Part shown: positions 32,711 through 45,204 of the stretch, piece by piece
Numbering within the stretch: position 1 is the first letter of the stretch
How the letters are laid out: every line of letters starts with the position of its first letter
NCBI RefSeq assembly: GCF_029784135.1
Contig: NC_073746.1
Location: forward strand, 34,887,378 to 34,951,377
Length of the DNA stretch: 64,000 bases
Direction of reading: 5' to 3'
Origin: Toxorhynchites rutilus septentrionalis
Lineage: Eukaryota; Arthropoda; Insecta; Diptera; Culicidae
Program-made: the position numbers and the translations under genes
Notes under the pieces: model-generated
Seen by the model: the letters and a program-made list of their open reading frames with translations, nothing else
Database searches by the model: none
Told to the model about the DNA's origin: nothing

Positions 32711-33440
32711 AAGCTGACCCGGCTAACTTTGTCTTGCCCAAAATTGATTTTTTGATATTAATACTTCTAAACAGTCACGTTCGCGTTCGATAGCTCGTGG
32801 CTTGAATTCCAGAAAATTAATTGATCAATTGGCATGTGACACACGAATGAATTTTGAAGTCTCAAATTCTATAATAGAAAATGAAAATCAATCTATAATT
32901 TGCAATGACCTCTATCAGATTATCAAGCTCGAGAGCAGTTTCAAATTGTTCAGTTTTTTTCCTATTTTCTTCAAAACTTTCCAAAAAAAAACAATTTTTC
33001 TCACCATTACATTGATTACATATTTTGACAATTCATTTTCATTTTCCACCCGAAAATCCCTTAATATTTGCAAAATAAAAAATAAACATAAATGTCAATG
33101 TCGTCAAAATCAATTCCAATTAAATAAATGAACTCCAATCGGATAAACTTATCATTGTAGAACAAATGCGTAATAATTTTATTTCAATTTCACTTCCCAC
33201 TGCAGTACATATGCGTAGCCCTTTTTTTGTTAAATTTTATTTTTTTTAAATTTTTCAAAGCATTCTATCATTCTAATTTGAGTGGAGACAGACTCAATAA
33301 TATATAGACGACTCAGATCTGATCAACCGTTCTCTTGTGAAGATGAGTTATACGTACGTTACGTTTTGAAGTATAATCGTAGCTTCAGTATAATTGGTTG
33401 GCATAGTTATTATGAATTTGACTATTTTTTTTTATCCAAA
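32711..33440 (-). mobile_element. Helitron-like element H4, degraded
   Basis: GCTGACCCGGCTAACTTTGT at 32711 is the inverse of the family tail, although the terminal CTAG has become a CTTA-type sequence. At 33260-33360 it shares CATTCTATCATTCTA, TGATCAACCGTTCTC and GAGTTATACGTACGT with H3. No coding capacity. Confidence 0.5.
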
Positions 33441-34325
33441 ATATATATTTTTATTAAGGCTCATATGGCGTCAACCTGACGGGGCCGGGAGTTCAATATT
33501 TCGACAATGTTTACCTTATAACTATGTTAGTAATATGTAACCGATTACTCGCGGTTGGCTCGAGGTTAGTATTACAAGTGTTTTCGTAATTGTGATGTTG
33601 CTGTCTTCAATGCTCTGTACCTGTGCCCGACACGGGATACTTCCTATTGGGATGCAGCTGACCATTAATCAGCAACGCCTCCCTGATTTGTACCCCATAT
33701 CTAGCGTGGTGCGTCTTCTCGACTCGAGGAATCCAGGATAGAATGGTAACTAGCCAGCGCAAACAACAGCTCGTGTAGAGTTGTGATGAGCGGTACAACC
33801 TTTGGCTCTTGTTGAATGATCAGTGGACTGCACAACCTTTGGCCCGTGTATCTGTAAAGAGTGTGTGTATGTATTGCCGCGACTAAGTAAAAGTTTATAG
33901 ATCGGATAGGAGGGATATGAAACGGGGACACAACGAAGGAAACATCATTAAACGTTGGCATCGGCGTTTCTGAGGAACAGGTATAGATGAAGCAGAAGAT
34001 CAGGATCACGGCTACCTAAGATATCCCGGACGGGGATATCCGATTGTCTGCCTTGTGCTCTCAGTGCTCTAGAGAGCTGAGAGCGAGCAGTATGGAACCG
34101 GATACACGACCAGACAACATGCTCGATGTCGTGGTAGCCATCGCCACAATCACAAAGATTGTTTGCTGCGAGCCCAATGCGATAGAGATGCGCGTTTAGG
34201 TTGTAGTGATTGGACATAAGCCGAGATATAACGCGAATGAAATCACGACCTACATTCAACCCCTTGAACCATGCACTCGTCGAGACCTTAGAGATATTCG
34301 TGTGTAACATCGAGACCATTTGACG
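33440..34325 (-). mobile_element. I-type LINE, 5'-truncated copy
   Basis: It contains only the end of ORF2 and a 3' UTR that shares CCGATTACTCGCGGT with the 28.6-kb element. Truncation occurs within the RNase H-distal tail near 34325, the common result of incomplete reverse transcription. It sits inside the hAT-like element. Confidence 0.72.
33948..34319 (-). pseudogene. I-type LINE ORF2 C-terminal fragment
   Basis: 123 open codons (STSAWFKGLNVGRDFIRVIS...NLCDCGDGYHDIEHVVWSC...RDILGSRDPDLL) match the last third of the 28841-29866 ORF2 at roughly 60 percent identity by eye, including the zinc-like cysteines. It is a different subfamily, closer to the piece at 63733-64000. Confidence 0.75.
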
Positions 34326-34739
34326 ATGTTGATGGTTTCCACGTAAAAATTCGCATTTACTGTGCTTTAGTAGGAAAAAGATAAACAGTAGTATTTATCT
34401 GTTGTAAAGCTAGCTGATGACGCAGACTTTAGCAACTTTTCGCCTATAGATTGAACATGAGAAAGCAGTTTTACACGGTATACATGAATGCCAAAATGAC
34501 TCTCATTCAGACTGATTCTAATGCAATAGGAATAAAATTGGTGAGTTAGGAAAAAATATTATTGTGATCAAGCCATAACTGATATTGGATCGTTTTTTTT
34601 TTCTAAAAAAAATCTGTAAATCTGTATGGAAACCTAAAAAATTTGTAATCTGTGTCTACAGATTCTTGGTTTCAAAAAGGTTGAAAAATCTGTATAAATA
34701 CAGATTATTCTGTAGATATGGTAAACCTGTCTACCACAT

Positions 34740-35460
34740 GAAACTAGCACATAAATAGGAAAAATGACTTACATTAGCAGAGTTTTATTTATAAGCCTCC
34801 ACTTCATATTCACCACACACGTGACATAATTCGTTTCCAATTTTTTGAATGTGAAGAATTAGTGTGTCGAAATGCTACCTTCTGTTTATTTCCAACTGAC
34901 CCAGGTGACAATTAGCAATTAAAAAACTACTCTAATTTAACACTCAGCTCTTAGAATATTCATTGATGTGTTTATTTTGAGATTAATTTTCAAATTAAAT
35001 TTCAAGATTGGTTTGATAATTGATGTACCGTTCTTAATCATATTTCGGACAGCTTCATATTTCGGACACTTATTATAATATCTTGAAAACCTTAATGTCC
35101 TGATAATGTAACAATGAAATTGTTATTCTTTTACATGAAAAGAAAATTGGATAAGCTGAAAAGAATATAATATATTGTAAATTTTGAGCATAAATACTAA
35201 ACGTAAGTTATGATGAAATCAATTATTTTTATACTTATCTTGTACTAATTTGTTATAAGAAGGATTTTTTAACCGTCTGTACAAAGCTTCATACCTGGAA
35301 CAAAAGAGGTTAAAAATCGGAAACGAATTTACATTGAACGTGAAGTGAATTCACCATATCATCGTCATTTATTTATACATGTGCAGAAATCATCCAGCAC
35401 TTATATACCAAAAACATAGTTGTGTATCTAATAGAAAACAAATGGTTAATATAGTTTTCA
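34740..35460. other. AT-rich DNA, one repeat piece
   Basis: Apart from the 35270-35370 piece shared with 11275-11430, nothing is recognisable. Confidence 0.5.
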
Positions 35461-35461
35461 G

Positions 35462-36095
35462 GTTTGAGGGGGGTTCCCGGTCTGGATGGTCGAAAAAATC
35501 GAAATTCTTTTCGATTTTGGGAAGCTTATGTCTTCAAAAATGTTGTCCTAAAAGATTTTTTCGGTATTTAATTTCGTTGGAAAGTTACAGCCAAAAGAGT
35601 GAGGTCACCTCAATATATATAGTATTGCTGTACGAATTTTTGAACGCGTTTTTCTCCGAACCATGTTTTTTTCAGCTGATGGTATCGATATCTCAGGATC
35701 TACTCGACCGATTTGGCTGACATTTTTTATCAGCATGTAAAAGTGAATTACCTAAAGCATTACAAAACCGTTTTTTGATATATCATTAGATTAGATAGAT
35801 TTTGAGCTTCTAAACAACGATTGTTCATGAAAAAAAATTTCATTTTTAACAAAAATTGTCGTCATTTCGGCATTTTTTCAAAGTTTCAAAAACCACTACG
35901 CAACACTTTAGGTATTGTCCTAAAGTTTCAAAATATTCGTTGGAATTCGTTCTGTAACGCCCGTTGCTTTAGAACCGATACCACCAGCAATGTACCGATT
36001 TTCAGACATTATCTACGCATCCAGCTGCTCACAGCGTAATAATCATAATTTTTTTTTTCGATCTTCCAGACAGGGGTCTCTTCTTAAACTCTATA
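35462..36095. mobile_element. fold-back MITE, about 630 bp
   Basis: The left end GTTCCCGGTCTGGATGGTCG and the right end CGATCTTCCAGACAGGGGTC are imperfect inverses, and poly-A/T blocks extend the pairing inward (AAAAAATCGAAATT / AATTTTTTTTTTCG). Short frames here are chance. Confidence 0.6.
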
Positions 36096-36369
36096 AAAAA
36101 CTGTGAATCATTCGAAGAATAAATCAAAATCTGGGGAAGTTGTAAAATATATTTTTCCAGATTTGTAGAAAAACTTTTCGAAAACAATGATTCTTTTTCA
36201 ATATTTTTACAGTGCTTCAAAAAAAAGGTATGATATTTTTTAATCGAAATTTACACAATTTAAAAAACTAAAAAATTAAACCTTCTTCAAAAAGTCGTCT
36301 AGGATTTTTTGGAGATTTCATGGAAAGTTGCTTGAATGGCCAATATTTTTACAATAATAATATTTTTTA

Positions 36370-37150
36370 TAACATGTTTGTATGTTTGTATGTGTGTAAT
36401 ATGTTTATCTGTAGCGCTGTACCACATCAATAGAAATTTGACCCCCTTTCTGTTGATCGATTGATCTGAAATTTGAAATACACCTTTATCTCTGCAGTCA
36501 TTATAAAACTGCGTAGCTCATTACGACCGCTACAAAATGGCGGATTACATATTTTCTCAAAACCCCATCAATATGAGTATCAAATGAAAGGGCTTGACTA
36601 GTAAAACACAGTCATACATGAAGAATGCAAATCCAGAATTACCGCCACCATTCATATTATATATTTTCTCAAAACAAACCCCATAAAAATGGGTATCAAA
36701 TGAAAAGGCTTGACCAGTATATCACAGCTATTTATGGAAAATTGAAATCCAAGATGACCGCAGTGACAAAATAGCCAATTACTTTTTTAAACGGTTTCAT
36801 TCAATTTGACTTGTATGTATGTTTGTATGTTTGTAGGGTTGTTCCAGATTAATAAAAAAAATTACTCCGTTCCTTTTTACTGATTGATCTGAAATTTTGT
36901 AACACACCTTCATCTCTGCTGTAATTCCATTATCTTGCGTATTCTGTGCGTATTCCATTATCTTGAAAAATCTTATTTGGCCGCCGCTATAAAATGGCTG
37001 GTTTCATATTAGTTTAAAAAAATGTTAATTTGGATATATGTATCAGAAAGGTCGCCGGCACAAAATGGTCAACTATGTATCGGTATCAAATAAAATCATT
37101 TGACTAATAGAATACAGTACATCATAAAAGCATTCCGAAAAAAATAGGTA
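36370..37150. repeat. two-copy direct repeat with TGTATGTTTG heads
   Basis: TGTTTGTATGTTTGTATG, GATTGATCTGAAATTT and CACCTT-ATCTCTGC occur at 36375-36505 and again at 36805-36925, a step of about 430 bp. The shared phrase ATGGGTATCAAATGAAA/ATGAGTATCAAATGAAA also repeats inside (36570 and 36690). The head motif resembles Helitron-like starts in other insects, but no CTAG tail was found. Confidence 0.5.
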
Positions 37151-37284
37151 AAAATGAAACATTTAAGGAAATTGTGGAATGTTTTTTTATTGTAGAGAAA
37201 TATATTAATGATACAGATAATGTACTAAAAACTAAAAAAAATAGGCAAGTAGCAGTTAGTAGTTATCACACCCCTTCCTTTAAC

Positions 37285-37895
37285 TCTTAGTGGTGGTTTG
37301 TCTGCTCTCAGCCAACACAGCAAGAAACCATGCTTATCTTATATTTTACCCAACAAAGTATCTGTTTATACTTTTCCTATGCTTGTTGGATGTATAGTGA
37401 ACCTGTTCACGAATCAATACGGTGATCCTATGAGTAATAGATAACGGTACTCAGTATCAAACAAAGAAGCCACCCACACAAAACAACATACAGTGCGTTG
37501 AATGCATAGGATTGTGGGACAAAAATCATAACAGCAAAACTTAGCCATTGTAACACTTTGGTGTGATTGAAAAGTATCATAAGCATCAGAACTACTGTTT
37601 ACATAATTGTCTCATTTTATTTGAAGAATCGCATAAGTGTCTCAGGCGACAAAATCTTTTTTCATCTGAAGTAAAAAGTTCTGATAATTTCGGATACACA
37701 CAAATAATTATTAAATAACTACTGGTTAAATTAATTTGAAGTAGTTAATGCATATGTATAGTTCACAAAAAAAAAAGAAAAAAAAGTTTACTTTTCATAA
37801 TATTGCATGTATAAATGCTTTTTCAAGGAAAAAAATAATTCCGTCCAGTACGATACCCATGACCAAATTTAATACGATCGCAAAGGGTTAATCTA
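37285..37895 (+). repeat. hAT-related interior repeat
   Basis: GTTTGTCTGCTCTCAGCCA, GATAACGGTA-TCAG, AGTACGA and CGCAAAGGGTT recur in the same order as at 32240-32670 inside the hAT-like element. The copy here is longer and lacks recognisable ends. Confidence 0.55.
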
Positions 37896-38050
37896 GGGCA
37901 TTGATGAGACTAAAATAAAATCGTGGAGCACGTTGGATTCCGTTATCCTACAGTTAAATGGTTCCATCATATATGCAAGTATGCAAGGTTATATGCACAT
38001 TTCGTTTTCATCGTGAAGTGACGATCGTGATCAGGCACTATTTTTATGTA

Positions 38051-39120
38051 GGGGAACCCGGGGCAATAGTGCCCATCTGATTATTTTGCCTATTTCCATC
38101 TTTTACAATTGTTTAACTACAGAACTTTGTTTTCTACAGATACTGCATATATCTCACATATTATCAGTCAGAACCTTAAGTATTCTTTATTGGAAAACAG
38201 ATAAATACTAACTGAGCTTCTTACAACTGCAATCTATATAAGAACGCACAGGCGCAAATTAACAAAATACCCTCAGTTTCTATATGTTTGCATGACTCCA
38301 CCCATAAATACAAATAGAATAATCATTTTTCTTCAACTTACTGTATGAACAAATTTAAATCGTACGCATTTATTTCAATAAAAAAAATTGTTATCTCTCA
38401 ACTTCCGGGGCAAAAAGAGCCATTATTACCGGGGTAAAAATGCCATAGTCGTAACCTCGAATTCGATCTGTCAAACGCAAATAGTGTAATCGTGGTTGTG
38501 TTTGTTGTGGTCATGGTTTGTAAATATGAACGGATTTCATTCCGAAACCAGTGGCAGATGGAAACTATGGTTGTTGCCGTACATTCTGTAAATCATGGAG
38601 ACGAGCTGGTTTGGATTTGGAATATGGTTTGCCCAGAAGAACATTGGACAAATATGTGCAGAAGTTAAGCCGTTTTAAAACTGTTTTTTTTTTCTAAACA
38701 ACAGGAGGAGTAACTCGTGAGTAACATCCTTAATATGCAGAAGTTATTTTATGGGCTGACAACACACGACATCCCGAACCTAGGGTATAAAATCGCAGAG
38801 TGAAATAATTCAGATCACTCTTTCGACAAAACATCCAAATTGGCCGGAGAAGATTGGCTTGCCGGTTTTCGTGAACGCCACCAAAACTTGAGTTTGCATT
38901 CTTTGGATCCACCGTGAATTTCACAGTGCTTTTTTCATCAAAAATTATAGTTTTATGAAATTGGCACTCTTGCCCCGTACTGGAAAAATACAAGCCAGAA
39001 ACATCATTTTTGTAAATGAAACATTTTCATAGTAAACATAACTTTTGAACAAAATATATAACAGAAGAGCATTCAAAAACGCGTATTAGCTTAATGTGGC
39101 ACTCTTGCCCAGGGTTCCCC
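38051..39120. mobile_element. TA-flanked DNA transposon, 1070 bp, about 28-bp inverted ends
   Basis: GGGGAACCCGGGGCAATAGT begins the left end; the right end (GGCACTCTTGCCCAGGGTTC then CCC) is its inverse with few mismatches. TA flanks both ends (38049-38050, 39121-39122), so a Tc1/mariner/pogo-type element is likely. Internal copies of the same phrase (GGGGCAAAAAGAGCC near 38407 and GGCACTCTTGCCCC near 38961) suggest rearrangement. No transposase is present. Confidence 0.72.
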
Positions 39121-39129
39121 TAGCCAAAG

Positions 39130-42090
39130 ATGGGTAGCGTCAACACATTTGAAAAAGAGTATTAATAACGGGAATTGCGGGAAACTTTCAACAGATTTAA
39201 GGAGATTTATCCAATGGCAGAAAGTTATCGATTAAAACGATACGTAATTGACTCAAATCTGATGCCAAATATATTCAATAAGACCTCCAGTTTCGTGTAA
39301 AAACGAGAAACAAAGTTTTATCTGAAAATTTCTACCTAATTTGTTAAAATAGCTTATTGAAATTGTCAATCGATAAAAGAAATAGATGTCAAGATAAAGT
39401 CGGAGAACACCCACTAAACTCATAAGAAACCCACCCACGTTCTGAGTGGTAAATTAAATATATCCGCGTTCAGCTAATCCTATTTGGATAATTGCACACC
39501 AAGCAATCCTGGAGGCTAGAGTGTCGACGATGGTAACGAAGGAATAAACGTGAACAAAAAACGGCTGGGAGGTGGGAAGGTGGAGGGCGAATTTATGGAA
39601 CCAGCTGGTATGCAGGCCCGTAAACTGTTAATCATTTATGAGCCTATAATTGATGAGGAAATTCCTGCCCCGATAAGGCTAATCTGCACAAGTCACGCTA
39701 GTTCCAGTGGTAATCGATGGTGTAAAAAGAATAGTTGGAACACATCATTGCCGAAGGGAGGGAACTCTCGCAAAACATTCAGTCAGGAATTAAATGGAAA
39801 ATGTGTTTTCATAAATGATTGTATGGGATAACTTTAAGATGCCTGTTCTTTAACACCAATATAAGTGTCAACTGTACATGTATTTAGAACAAAACATTTT
39901 TACCGCTTTCAATTCATCTACAGAATCTAGGCCCTCTCGCTCCTTCGCGAGTGTTACACCACATTACAAATGTGGATCCGACGACCCCTCTTCTGTCACG
40001 CTGCCATTCATAAACCTCGAAGGATTTGAATGGGGCAAGTTATAATAGAGACAGGATGCGAGTAATTAGGGCACGTGCAGGGTTTAATTAAAAGTACTAC
40101 GTCATGTTGTGCAGCATGTTTTCCGTGTGACTCCTCCCCGGAATGGAATGAAAGATATTTTTAGTACCCTCCCTTGATCGGTCGAGGCCCTAGATGGCCT
40201 TCAATTCTCCCATCAGGCCAGGGTTTGGGTGGGATTCCTTTGAACTAGGGGCTACGTTAAAGTGAACTGCCTGCCTGTGCTGCTCATGGACTGCCCGACC
40301 ACGTGGGCTGTTTTGGGAATCGAGCCAAACTGTTCACAGAGAATATTAAATAACTTTCTACGAACTTTAGGTATCGGGGAGTAGGGTTAATCACCACGGG
40401 TTAAGCAGAATATTTCTATGGGGGAATCCAATTTCAACTGATGTGGGGGGGGGGGTGGCAGAACAAATCCTTCCCAACAAAAAGAGGCTGATGGACTGTG
40501 AGTTTAAAGCTGGCAACTATCTAAACTTTGTGGTAGCTTTGTGAGCGAAAAAATTACAAGTTCCATTGAAAAATAAATAAAACTGGACTGAAACCTGAAA
40601 AATAAATAAGACTGGTTGAAATGTGACAACTTGTCGAAAACCGTACAGCGTCAAAGGTGTTAACATACAATACAAGCCTGTCAATTCAATGCTTAGGATG
40701 CAGAGAAAAAACTGAGCCATCACTTTCAAAAGTCATTTAAAATTCCCATCAGCTTACATTCCACATCCCAAATTCCATCTGTGAAGGCGTGAGAACAGAA
40801 TGAGGATTGCCCCGCGGTGCCCACCATTTCGAACCAATTATTTATACTCCAATCCAGTGGAACACTGCGGCTTCGGTGTTGTGAACCGGAGAACAAATGC
40901 ATGGAATGTCAGAGCGTTGCGATCGACCGGCATATGTATGCGGGGGAGGGATTGCTCCAACAGGCCTTTGCTCCAGAGCGGAAATACCAACCAAGCGCCG
41001 AATGCAGAATGTGCGTTCGGTACGAAATGTATGTAGGTTAACCACTTGGGGACACGTTGAGCCAATAAATACACGGAAACACAGTTCATTGCTCACACAC
41101 GCCAATGCACACAAGTTGTGTAGTGTGGCGCGGACCACACGCGGTTCGTTTGCGATTGCGATTCAAAAGGGCATTAGGATTTCATTAAATTGATATCACG
41201 CCCGGTAAAATTGTTGAATCGGAATGGAATAATGTTAATCACCTTTGGCAGGATAATACTTGCTGTGCATACATTGGAATGAATTGCGGATGTTTGATGT
41301 TCCCAAATATAATTGCCTCGATGGTAATCGCAATGCACATTCATTATATTCCGGAATAGTTTATCTCGACTTTTGTTTTTTTTTTATTGTTAAAATTGAA
41401 TTGTTGTAACTTGTATCCAGTAGTGATTTTCACGACTGAAATGGAGGAAAACGCGCAACTGAAAGACTTTTCTACTACTCTAGTGGAATTTCAGATTATA
41501 TTTTTATACAAAAAATATCTTTGTGAGCTGATACAGACACTGATATTGTACAAGCGCTCTTTATGCGTGCTGAATTAAAAGCGCAGCATCAGTATTTCGT
41601 AGGACTTACCAATGTGAAGATATGAATTTCTTGTCCATCATATTTGAATCAAACATCTGGATTTAGAGTTATGATTTTCTGAAAGAAGATCAGGTATTCT
41701 GAATATAACCTTAAGAAAAAAAAGCGTCAGAAAAAAGAAAAAAAAAGTCGAAATAAAAACAGATCATATGATGATAACAATTGTGATTTCGGGTAGATAT
41801 CACCTTATGTACAATGTTTAAAAAAGTTGGACGCAATTATCTAATTCAACAATTTTACATCTGATTTGGAGTGGAATTGCTCCATATTAGGTAGCAAATA
41901 AGGATCTCCATGATTTTTCCGGAGATGACTGTGGCGATCGATATCTTGCAAAAGTGTCGATCAAACAATCAAACTGAATTATGTTCGTTTGAATAGTAAC
42001 AATCAACATTTTTAAAAGTTATTTTTATTAGTTTTCATAATTGATAAGTTTTTAATTTTATCAATTTTATCGAAAATAACTCACATAAAA
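39130..42090. other. mostly unique-looking DNA, no gene recognised
   Basis: This is one of the least repetitive parts of the window, with higher GC at 39540-41200. Several overlapping short frames on both strands at 40800-41190 and one at 39550-39831 (93 codons) carry no known domain. It could be intron or intergenic sequence of a host gene. Confidence 0.4.
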
Positions 42091-42095
42091 TTATA

Positions 42096-43370
42096 TTAGG
42101 CTGTCAAAAAAGTCCTGCGGTTTTTTTTTTGAATTTTCATTTGTTCATAAAATTAGTTGCAATAATCTGTTTTAAGTCAAATATGCGCCGTTTTGTTCGA
42201 TGACTTGTTCCCAACGAGATGCCAACTTCATAATACCCCTGTTATAGAAGGTCGCTTCCTTATTGGCAAAATACTCGGATAGCCAATTTTCACAGGCCTC
42301 TTTTGTGGCTAACTTCTGACTACCTAGCTCGTTCGCCATGGACAAAAACAGGTGGTAGTCACTTGGTGCAAGGTCCGGACTAAACGGCGGATACAAAAGA
42401 ACCTCCCATCCGAGCTCCCGGAGCTTCTGGCGCGTCACCAAAGAAGTGTGTGGCCTGGCGTTGTCCTGATGGAAGACAATTCGGCCTCTGTTTATCAAAG
42501 ATGGCCTCTTCTTCATGAGTGCTACCTTCAAGCGGTCCAGTTGTTGGCAGTACAGGTCCGAATTGAGCGTTTGGCCATAGGGAAGCAGCTCATAATAGAT
42601 TATTCCTTGACAATCCCACCAAACACACAGCAGAACCTTCCTGGCCGTTAATGAGGGCTTGGCCACCGTCTGAGCCGCTTCAGCGGGCTTCGACCACGAC
42701 CGTTTGCGCTTCACGTTGTCGTAAGTGACCCACTTTTCATCGCCAGTCACCATCCGCTTCAGATTTTGTTGCGATTCAGCAGCGATTCACATGCGTCGAT
42801 ACGGTCAAAGATGTTTTTTTGCGTCAACGTGTGTGGCACCCATACATCGAGCTTCTTTGTGAATCCAAGCTTCTTCAAATGGTTAATAACGGTTTGATGA
42901 CTTATCCCCAGCTCTTGGCCGATGCTACGGCTGCTACTATGCCGGTCTTTCTCGGCTAATTCAGCGATTTTGTCGCAATTTTCGACGACAGGCCTTCCGG
43001 AGCGTGGCGCATCTTCGACGACCTCTACACCAGAACGAAAACGTTGAAACCATCGTTGTACGGTGGAAATGGAAACTGTATCGGGTCCATAAACTGCACA
43101 AATTTTATTGGCAGCTTGAGATGCATTTTTGCCTTTGTCATAGTAGTACTGTAAAATATGTCGGATTTTCTCTTTATTTTGCTCCATATTTGCGATACTA
43201 TAACTCACGAACGACTTAACCAAGCAAGACACTGTCAAGGACTATATTATAGCGCGCAAAAATACCTTTCCACCAAGCTATAGTATGACTCGATACAACG
43301 AATACAACTAGAACTACGCGCTTACAACGACGCCTCGCGGAAATACCGCAGGACTTTTTTGACAGCCTAA
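42096..43370 (-). mobile_element. mariner (DD34D) copy B, near complete, 1275 bp
   Basis: The ends TTAGGCTGTCAAAAAAGTCC and its inverse are flanked by TA (42094-42095 and 43371-43372). The length is normal for mariner. The transposase on the minus strand is broken by one small deletion. Copy A at 1-5622 differs at only a few positions, so the family was active fairly recently. Confidence 0.9.
42172..43187 (-). pseudogene. mariner transposase, one frameshifting deletion
   Basis: From MEQNKEKIRHILQYYYDKGK at 43187 the protein shows two helix-turn-helix parts, WVPHTL, then the catalytic triad: GDEKWVTYD (Asp), HQDNARPHTS (Asp) and PDLAPSDYHLF (Asp), the last two 34 residues apart, as in mariner. 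Between NRNKI and MVTGDEKW (about 42754-42760) a short deletion shifts the frame and creates a TGA. Cut-and-paste transposition into TA is the family activity; this copy cannot make the full protein. Confidence 0.88.
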
Positions 43371-43374
43371 TATG

Positions 43375-43800
43375 TGTGGAAACCGTTTTTTGACGTAGAA
43401 CTACGTCTTTCATTAAGGGTGTCAAATCAGAAAACAGGTCACGTTTTTATGAAATAAAGTTAACGTTAATAACTATTTTTGCCGCGAACTGATTTTGGCG
43501 ATTTACATACTAAACGAATCGGAAATTCCGTAAGATTTGTTTAATATACCATACATTAGAATCCCCTGGTTAGTAAATGGTTAAAATTCAATTCAACTTT
43601 AAGTGTTTCTATTTTCCAATGCATTTGTTCTGTCCATTTGATTGCTTTCCCGAACAGAGCTATCAATAACGAGCAACTTATCGACGACCAACGGAGGCGA
43701 AATCGTAGGATTTAAAGTCTCCGTGAACAAAGGAAAAGAAGAAGAATGAAGGGGCATACTTGCATAGAGTTATTTATAATGATACTACATCCCATTGAGA
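43375..43800. other. short palindromic repeat start, otherwise nothing
   Basis: TTTTTGACGTAGAACTACGTCTTTC at 43388-43412 contains the palindrome GACGTAGAACTACGTC and resembles TTTTGACGTGGGACTACGTC at 58701, the head of the 94-bp-unit composite. The rest is AT-rich and unrecognised. Confidence 0.45.
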
Positions 43801-45150
43801 GATTAGATCTTCTTCACAATTTTTCGCCAATAATCCCGATCCATGGCTGCAGTTCTCTAACTCCCGGCTGCACCGATTCTTGCCAAGTCCTGCTCCACCT
43901 GGTCCAACCACCTCGCTCGCTGGGCTCCTCTCCTTCTTGTTCCTACCGGAATCGATGCGAACACCATCTTTGCAGGGCTGCTGTCCGGCAATCTTGCAAC
44001 ATGCCCTGCCCATCGCACTCGTCCAGCCTTGGCGACTTTCTGAATGCTGGGTTCGCCGTAGAGTTGCGCCAGTTCGTGGTTCATTCTCCTTCTCCATACT
44101 CCGCTTTCCTGTACACCACCGTATATTGTTCTGAGCACTACATGGTACACTTCGTACGGGGTCGGAGTTTGTTGGACCTCAAGGATTTGCGGAGCCCATA
44201 GTAGGCTCGACTTCCATTGACAATGCGTCTTCGAATTTCACGGCTGTTGTTGTTGTCAGTTGTTATCAACGAGCCAAGGTAGACAAACTCCTCTACCACC
44301 TCGAGCTCGTCGCCGTCGATCACAACACTACTACCAAGAAGAACTCTGTTGCGATCAGTCCCTCCTGCTAGCATGTATTTAGTCTTAGACGCATTGATCC
44401 CAAGCCCAAATCAGCCCTGCTTCGTGTTTCAGTCGGGTATACAAGTCGGCTACCGTCGCATGTGTTCTTCCGATTATGTCCACGTCGTCGGCGAAGCAGA
44501 TAAACTGACTAGACTTGTTGAAAATCGTGCCCCGCATGTTGAAGCCCGCTCTCCGCATAACACCTTCCAGCGCCACGTTGAAGTCCCCTGTGAGTCTCAA
44601 ATGATTCCGACAGCTCACCTAAGATCCGCACACTGCACCGCACACCGTTCATCGTTGCCTGAATCAGTCTTGTCAGCTTTCGGGGAAAGCCGTGTTCGTC
44701 CATGATCCTCCATAGCTGTCGTCGGTCGATTGTATCATATGCGGCCTTGAAGTCGACGAAGATGTGATGTGTAGGGACCTGATACTCGCGGCACTTTTGG
44801 AGGATCTGCCGCAGTGTAAAAATCTGGTCCGTCGTCGAGCAACCGGGCATGAATCCGGCCTGATAACTTCCCACAAATCTACTTACTATTGGCGATAGGC
44901 GGCGGAAGAGGATCTGAGACAAAATTTTGTAGGCACCATTCAGGATTGTGATGGCCCGATAGTTCCCACAATCCAACTTGTCGCCTTTTTTATAGATGGG
45001 GCAGATCACCCCGTCCTTCCACTCCTCCGGTAGCTGTTCTGTGTCCCAGATCCTGACTATCAACCGGTGCATACACTCTACAAGTTTTCTCGGCCCTCCC
45101 TTGAAGAGCTCCGCTACGAGGCCATCCTTACCAGCTGCTTTGCCTAGAGT
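43800..45150 (-). pseudogene. RTE-like LINE reverse transcriptase, 5'-truncated and broken
   Basis: Four minus-strand frames in sequence give one LINE polymerase: GVICPIYKKGD...YRAITILN...ILSQILFRRL and FVDFKAAYDTIDR (motif A Asp) at 44509-45150, FADDVDIIGR (motif C) at 44385-44618, EEFVYLGSLIT at 44138-44374, and RVRWAGHVARLPD with the tail RARWLDQVEQDL at 43857-44150. Frame changes lie between them. The endonuclease is missing. The C-terminal RWAGHV motif suggests an RTE-type clade; the exact clade is uncertain. Confidence 0.78.
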
Positions 45151-45204
45151 ATTAACAGTGGATCTCGTTCAGGCAAACTTTCATTCGGCATCGGACTGTT
45201 GAGT

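Larger units (their letters stand above)
32136..34729. mobile_element. hAT-like element, 2.6 kb, with 8-bp target duplication
   Basis: The ends are CAGGGTTACCATA at the left and TATGGTAAACCTG at the right, inverted with one mismatch. TCTACCAC flanks both ends (32128-32135 and 34730-34737), an exact 8-bp duplication typical of hAT. Subterminal AATCTGTNTTT-type repeats are dense for about 130 bp inside each end. No hAT transposase is seen. Its interior has been filled by a Helitron-like piece and a LINE 3' part. A related interior lies at 37290-37890. Confidence 0.78.

Noticed and set aside
40800..41193. five overlapping open frames on both strands, up to 98 codons
   Set aside because: Mutually overlapping frames reflect higher GC and few stops. 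No motif or codon bias favours one of them.
44509..45072. reverse transcriptase as a domesticated host gene
   Set aside because: The frame is broken several times downstream, lacks endonuclease, and looks like a normal dead LINE copy.
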